From the NCBI GenBank assembly GCA_025454445.1, contig JALOOK010000174.1, forward strand, positions 1-8,383: a stretch of DNA of 8,383 nt, in the 5' to 3' direction. Positions 5,936 to 8,383 of this stretch are shown here, in pieces (positions within the stretch are counted from its first letter, which is position 1; the number at the start of each line of letters is the position of its first letter). The position numbers were made by a program, and so were the translations under genes. A model generated the notes under the pieces. The model was not told the DNA's origin. It saw nothing but the letters and a program-made list of their open reading frames with translations, and did no database searches. Source of the DNA: Oscillatoria sp. Prado101 (GTDB lineage: Bacteria; Cyanobacteriota; Cyanobacteriia; Cyanobacteriales; Oscillatoriaceae).

Positions 5936-6646
5936 TCACTCCATCTCTGAGATAATCTCCTGACTTTGCATCAGGCGCTGCTTCAGACGAGCTGGATGGC
6001 CCCGCTCTACGACTTGGCCCTGCTCTAGCATGAAGGCTCCATCGCAATAGTTCAACTCGTCAAGCCGGTGAGTCACCCACAGGGCGGTTAATCCCCGACT
6101 TTTTACTAAGGAGCTGACTTGCTCGACGAGGTCTAGCTGGCTGTCTGGATCGAGCAAGGCGGTGGGCTCGTCCAGCAGCAACACCTCACAGTGACGGGCA
6201 ATAGCACCGGCAATGGCCACCCGCTGTTTTTGTCCGCCGCTGAGGGCGTAAATGGGCCGGCGCTCTAGGAGTTGGAGATTCACTGCAGTCAGTGCCTCTC
6301 TCACCCGCGCCCGCACCTGAGCTTGAGACAGGTTTTCCTCTACCAGCCCAAAGGCGACATCCGCGCCCACGGTTGGCATCACCAGCTGGTGATCAGGGTT
6401 TTGGAAGACAAATCCCACCCACTTGGCTATGTCAATCTCGCCTGACTGCGGGCGCAACAGACCGGCTAGCAATCTCAGCAACGTTGATTTGCCGCTGCCG
6501 TTGGTGCCCAAAAGCATCCAAAATTCGCCTTTGGGCACTTCCAGAGAACACGATTTTAACACCGGCTCTCCCTTTGGCCAGCTGAAGCACAGCTGGCGCA
6601 CCGCAATCGCCGGTGCCTCTGTTTCCCCATTGGCAGGCTCTTTCAT
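5936..6646 (-). CDS. ABC transporter ATP-binding protein, CbiO/EcfA-like
   Basis: ATPase subunit that would power an importer. With the start at 6646 it has 236 residues. Motifs: Walker A GTNGSGKST (47-55), Q-loop FVFQNPDHQLVMPTVGADVA (79-98, Q82), signature ALSGGQKQRVAIAGAIA (134-150), Walker B LLLDEP (156-161, E160 catalytic) and H-loop H193. The Q-loop wording FQNPD.Q......DVAFG is typical of cobalt/nickel and energy-coupling-factor ATPases (CbiO, EcfA), so a metal or vitamin substrate is likely but not shown. No transmembrane partner (CbiQ/EcfT or an S component) is in the window. A longer frame back to 6727 exists, but ATG 6646 is preferred because it overlaps the upstream TGA as ATGA, the mark of translational coupling, and because the extra 27 residues only overlap the neighbouring gene. 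Confidence 0.92.
   Translation of the reverse strand: MKEPANGETEAPAIAVRQLCFSWPKGEPVLKSCSLEVPKGEFWMLLGTNGSGKSTLLRLLAGLLRPQSGEIDIAKWVGFVFQNPDHQLVMPTVGADVAFGLVEENLSQAQVRARVREALTAVNLQLLERRPIYALSGGQKQRVAIAGAIARHCEVLLLDEPTALLDPDSQLDLVEQVSSLVKSRGLTALWVTHRLDELNYCDGAFMLEQGQVVERGHPARLKQRLMQSQEIISEME
6643..6646 (-). promoter_or_regulatory. ATGA start/stop overlap coupling two genes
   Basis: The TGA stop of the 90-residue protein (6645-6643) overlaps the ATG of the ABC ATPase (6646-6644). No Shine-Dalgarno precedes this ATG, so terminating ribosomes probably restart here, keeping the two products in proportion. Confidence 0.7.
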
Positions 6647-6915
6647 TCGACTAAGGCAGCGGCAAAACCGGGCGCTCTGCCAGAAGCTGTTGTTGTGCTG
6701 GATTTCTGATACTTCTGAACGGCGCAAATCTCGCTGCTGAGGACGCTGACTTTTTTGTCAGGCACTTGCTCGCAGGTCAGTTCTAAAATCAGGGGGTGGC
6801 CAGTGCCCATCGCTTCTAGGATTTTCTGGTACACTGCCTCAGCATCTTCAGCTGACTTGCGCTGCACCGACACCGGCATGGGGGTCAGCTTCAAGGCCAC
6901 GTCAATAATGTACAT
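6643..6915 (-). CDS. Small conserved-type protein co-translated with the ABC ATPase
   Basis: A 90-residue soluble protein with no signal peptide or membrane helix. The N-terminal two-thirds looks folded: MYIIDVALKLTPMPVSVQRK (1-20) suggests a beta strand, SAEDAEAVYQKILEAMGTG (21-39) an amphipathic helix, and PLILELTCEQ (41-50) and KKVSVLSSEICAVQKYQ (54-70) further strands. The last 20 residues are Ser/Thr/Ala/Gly-rich and probably disordered. The strand-helix-strand pattern resembles small cyanobacterial hypothetical proteins of about 70-90 residues, but I cannot name a family. It starts at ATG 6915 without a clear ribosome-binding site and shares the ATGA overlap with the ABC ATPase, so a role as an accessory or regulator of that transporter is a fair guess. 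Confidence 0.78.
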   Translation of the reverse strand: MYIIDVALKLTPMPVSVQRKSAEDAEAVYQKILEAMGTGHPLILELTCEQVPDKKVSVLSSEICAVQKYQKSSTTTASGRAPGFAAALVE

Positions 6916-7024
6916 GCGATATCAGGAATTAAGTGCGGGTTCGATTTCTAGTATCCAGTTTAATGGCATTTCGCCGCACCGGCAGCACTACCGGATCTTC
7001 GCCCCACCTTTCCGCAGACAAATG

Positions 7025-7052
7025 TTAATTACGTTTAATTACTTTTTAATTA
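7025..7052. promoter_or_regulatory. Three helically phased TTAATTA motifs
   Basis: TTAATTA begins at 7025, 7035 and 7046, spacings of 10 and 11 bp, so all copies face the same side of the helix. This could be an UP-element or a binding site for a dimeric regulator serving the operon that starts at 6915, or simply curved AT-rich DNA. TTAATTA also appears at 5691 with a TTAATAA 10 bp on. Confidence 0.3.
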
Positions 7053-7187
7053 AGTTTGCGATCTAAGAGGCCAGATTAAGGAATTAAGCTTCTTTGAGGC
7101 GGTGTCAAAATTATTATTCACAATCAATTCACCCGGCACTTTGGGAAGTAGCTGTGCGGTTGCCGACTGCTGGAAGTTTCCTGGGAG

Positions 7188-7211
7188 TGGGTGTGGCATG
7201 TACCACACCCA
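7188..7211 (-). terminator. Hairpin downstream of the RTX gene
   Basis: tgggtgtgg (7188-7196) pairs perfectly with ccacaccca (7203-7211) over 9 bp with a 6-nt loop, 21 bp beyond the restored RTX stop at 7233. The position suits a 3'-end structure, but there is no U-tract after the stem on the minus strand. It follows the restored stop closely, whereas it is nearly 200 bp from the apparent stop at 7405. Confidence 0.45.
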
Positions 7212-7232
7212 AGCTCTGTGGGGGGATTCTGA

Positions 7233-7409
7233 CTACAGAGTGGTGAAATCCTCCATGCCAATCAGATTGACATTCACCCCATTCAGCGTAGCAAGCAACT
7301 CATTGCTACCGGCAAGTTTAATAGCAGTGGCACCCCCCTCGAAGGTAATTGCCAGCTGCTGGAATTGCAAACCGCCACCCAATACTAGGGAATCAATGCC
7401 ATCTTCATG
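7233..7409 (-). CDS. RTX gene fragment 4: hidden C-terminal domain
   Basis: One base out of frame with fragment 3, the minus strand reads HEDGIDSLVLGGGLQFQQ, then LAITFEGGATAIKLAGSN, ELLATLNGVNVNLIGMED and FTTL before a TAG at 7235-7233. D(F)xDGxD..L.LGGGL.F.QL.I and AGSNELLATL are what I know as the usual end of cyanobacterial RTX proteins. It has no start codon in context and only makes sense as the true end of the RTX gene. Confidence 0.65.
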   Translation of the reverse strand, partial: HEDGIDSLVLGGGLQFQQLAITFEGGATAIKLAGSNELLATLNGVNVNLIGMEDFTTL

Positions 7410-7845
7410 CATCAGTGATTATATCACCACCCTTGCCGACTGTCAAGATGAATTTATCAGCACCGGCACCGCCAGTCAGGGTGTCTTTGCCGATGTCGCC
7501 ATAAAGTGTGTCATCCCCCACACCGCCGGTTAGGATGTCATTGTCTTTCCCGCCAAACAGGGTATGATTGCCGGCACCCCCATCCAGATTATCATCCCCC
7601 GTACCACCAAATAGCAAATCATTCCCTTCACCGCCACTGACACTATCTTTGCCGGTGTCGCCAGAGAGGATGTCGTTGCCAACATTGCCGGTGATGGTGT
7701 CATTATCTTGGCCACCAAAGATGATATCGTCACCCAGGCAACCGTCGAGTGTGTCCGAAGCCGGTATTGCCAAACAGCAAGTCATTCCCTTCCCCGCCAC
7801 ATATAATGTCGTTGCCAATATCACCGGCAGCAATATCACTGCCAC
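7405..7845 (-). CDS. RTX gene fragment 3: distal RTX repeats
   Basis: Meaningful from about 7757 on: SDTLD, GCLGDDIIF, GGQDNDTIT, GNVGNDILS, GDTGKDSVS, GGEGNDLLF, GGTGDDNLD, GGAGNHTLF, GGKDNDILT, GGVGDDTLY, GDIGKDTLT, GGAGADKFILTVGKGGDIIT. The first 29 or so residues of the open frame are an out-of-frame reading of the region upstream of the break. The stop at 7407-7405 is produced by the fourth shift. Confidence 0.55.
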   Translation of the reverse strand: MAVILLPVILATTLYVAGKGMTCCLAIPASDTLDGCLGDDIIFGGQDNDTITGNVGNDILSGDTGKDSVSGGEGNDLLFGGTGDDNLDGGAGNHTLFGGKDNDILTGGVGDDTLYGDIGKDTLTGGAGADKFILTVGKGGDIITDA

Positions 7846-7936
7846 TCCCGCCTAGCAGGGTATCATTATCTTTGCCGCCAAAGAGGATATCGTCGCCAAT
7901 ATCTCCATTCAGGAAGTCCGAAGCCGGTATTGCCAA
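7730..7936 (-). CDS. RTX gene fragment 2: central RTX repeats
   Basis: Middle frame, meaningful from about 7920 to 7759: DFLN, GDIGDDILF, GGKDNDTLL, GGSGSDIAA, GDIGNDIIC, GGEGNDLLF, GNTG, then the nonsense tail HTRRLPG after the third break. It has no credible start or signal of its own, so it is not an independent gene. Confidence 0.5.
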   Translation of the reverse strand: MAIPASDFLNGDIGDDILFGGKDNDTLLGGSGSDIAAGDIGNDIICGGEGNDLLFGNTGFGHTRRLPG

Positions 7937-8383
7937 ACAGATTGTCCGAAGCCGGTATTGCCAAACAGATTGTCATTGCCACCGTTGCCGATCAGGATGT
8001 CAAACCCACCCTTTCCGGTTATGGATTCACCGGCATCGTCACCGGCAATCAAATCGTTCTCTTCAGTTCCATTGCGCTCAACGCCCACACTGTTGGGACT
8101 GGTGAGTTCGGGGGAGTTAATGCCGGTGGAACAATTCACCCCTATTTGATCGCAGATGCAACTGTCGTCAGCAGTGGATGCCGGTGTGGGAGTTGGTGTG
8201 GGAGTTGGTGCCGGTGTCGGAATTGGCGTCGGAGTCGGTTCCGGAGTCGGAATTGGAGTTGGAATTGGACTCGGAGTCGGTTCTGGAGTTGGCACCGGTG
8301 TCGGAATTGGCGTCGGAGTCGGTTCCGGAGTCGGAATTGGAGTTGGAATTGGACTCGGAGTCGGTTCTGGAGTTGGCACCGGT
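7909..8383 (-). CDS. RTX gene fragment 1: Pro/Thr linker and first RTX repeats
   Basis: Open from the window edge to a TGA at 7911-7909. It gives the PT-rich linker, TADDSCICDQIGVNC, and NGTEENDLIAGDDAGESITG leading into GKGGFDILI, GNGGNDNLF and GNTG. After the first break (near 7949) the frame reads the nonsense tail QSVWQYRLRTS. The GTG at 8379 is only a Val inside the repeat, not a start. Confidence 0.6.
   Translation of the reverse strand, partial: PVPTPEPTPSPIPTPIPTPEPTPTPIPTPVPTPEPTPSPIPTPIPTPEPTPTPIPTPAPTPTPTPTPASTADDSCICDQIGVNCSTGINSPELTSPNSVGVERNGTEENDLIAGDDAGESITGKGGFDILIGNGGNDNLFGNTGFGQSVWQYRLRTS
7916..7971. repeat. 28-bp perfect tandem duplication inside the RTX gene
   Basis: Two identical 28-bp copies (7916-7943 and 7944-7971) begin gtccgaagccggtattgcc. 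An RTX nonapeptide is 27 bp, so each unit carries one base too many and moves the frame by +1. A third copy of the core (24 bp, tccgaagcc...aaacag) stands alone at 7754-7777. Confidence 0.93.
8211..8383. repeat. 84-bp perfect tandem repeat encoding the Pro/Thr linker
   Basis: Two identical 84-bp copies (8211-8294 and 8295-8378), with a third beginning at 8379 as the window ends. Each encodes 28 residues of the linker, made of PTPEPTP-, PSPIPTP- and PIPTP-type blocks, and 84 is a multiple of 3, so copy changes keep frame. Shorter, decayed copies follow at about 8180-8210. DNA identity points to recent amplification. Confidence 0.92.

Larger units (their letters stand above)
6916..7232. other. 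Non-coding stretch between the RTX gene and the ABC operon
   Basis: 317 bp with no supported gene; the plus-strand frames here are not convincing. It should contain the promoter of the minus-strand operon. A weak -10-like GATACT lies on the minus strand within 6947-6956, without a good -35. An AT-rich block at 7022-7053 has three phased TTAATTA motifs, and a hairpin follows the RTX stop at 7188-7211. Confidence 0.5.
7233..8383 (-). pseudogene. RTX (hemolysin-type) calcium-binding protein, 5'-partial, split by four +1 shifts
   Basis: Secreted-type calcium-binding protein whose upstream part lies outside the window. Visible order: a Pro/Thr-rich linker of PTPEPTP/PIPTP repeats (8379-8180), a short Cys-containing stretch (CICDQIGVNC), then about 20 RTX nonapeptides of the GGxGxDxLx type, and a C-terminal domain ending LAGSNELLATLNGV...FTTL at 7233. 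The nonapeptides bind Ca2+ in a beta-roll, and such C-termini usually serve type I secretion. The frame breaks near 7949, 7921, 7758 and 7409. Each break is one extra base, and removing one base at each restores an unbroken 9-residue rhythm and the C-terminal domain. Because coding sense persists on both sides, the damage is either very recent or a sequencing/assembly error. As written, the gene cannot make one protein. Confidence 0.82.

Noticed and set aside
6647..6727. N-terminal extension of the ABC ATPase back to 6727
   Set aside because: It lies wholly inside the upstream gene and adds residues before a normal ABC N-terminus; the ATGA overlap at 6646 is a better start.
7749..8149. Plus-strand open frames opposite the RTX gene
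   Set aside because: Pro/Ser-rich shadows of the repetitive RTX coding strand, without family features.
8180..8383. Possible CRISPR-like array because of regular repeats
   Set aside because: The repeats are contiguous with no unique spacers and encode a Pro/Thr linker in frame with the RTX protein.

Overview
The window most likely comes from a filamentous cyanobacterium of the Microcoleus/Oscillatoria/Coleofasciculus kind. This rests on the NblS/Hik33-type histidine kinase, several small proteins of a cyanobacterial type, a secreted RTX protein with a Pro/Thr linker, and intergenic spaces filled with the palindromic repeat families typical of these genomes. I recognised these families from memory; no search was run.

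Layout. 1-1277 (+) is the replicative helicase dnaB, with its 5' end cut by the window edge. 1278-1525, between the convergent dnaB and FKBP genes, holds an AGAAACC palindrome and a MITE-like element (1346-1497) flanked by 9-bp direct repeats. 1526-2092 (-) is a membrane-anchored or exported FKBP prolyl isomerase, and 2302-2625 (-) a short phasin-like coiled-coil protein. 2762-3127 (+) is a zinc-ribbon protein with a C-terminal membrane helix. 3128-3460 is repeat DNA between convergent genes. 3461-5458 (-) is the sensor kinase nblS, preceded by a good promoter and a leader hairpin. 5459-5935 is non-coding. 5936-6915 (-) is a two-gene operon: a 90-residue conserved-type protein followed, through an ATGA overlap, by a CbiO/EcfA-like ABC ATPase. 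6916-7232 is non-coding and AT-rich in part. 7233-8383 (-) is the 3' part of an RTX calcium-binding protein gene that runs off the window.

How the genes relate. Most of the window is a patchwork of housekeeping and regulatory genes (replication, protein folding, light/nutrient stress sensing, transport) with no single pathway. The least ordinary part is the RTX gene. Its coding sense is conserved over its whole visible length, but it is split by four +1 shifts, three of them inside near-identical copies of one 24-28 bp unit. Repairing them restores about 20 uninterrupted nonapeptides and a canonical RTX C-terminal domain hidden past the apparent stop. I see no CRISPR array, tRNA, rRNA, transposase or clear defence system.
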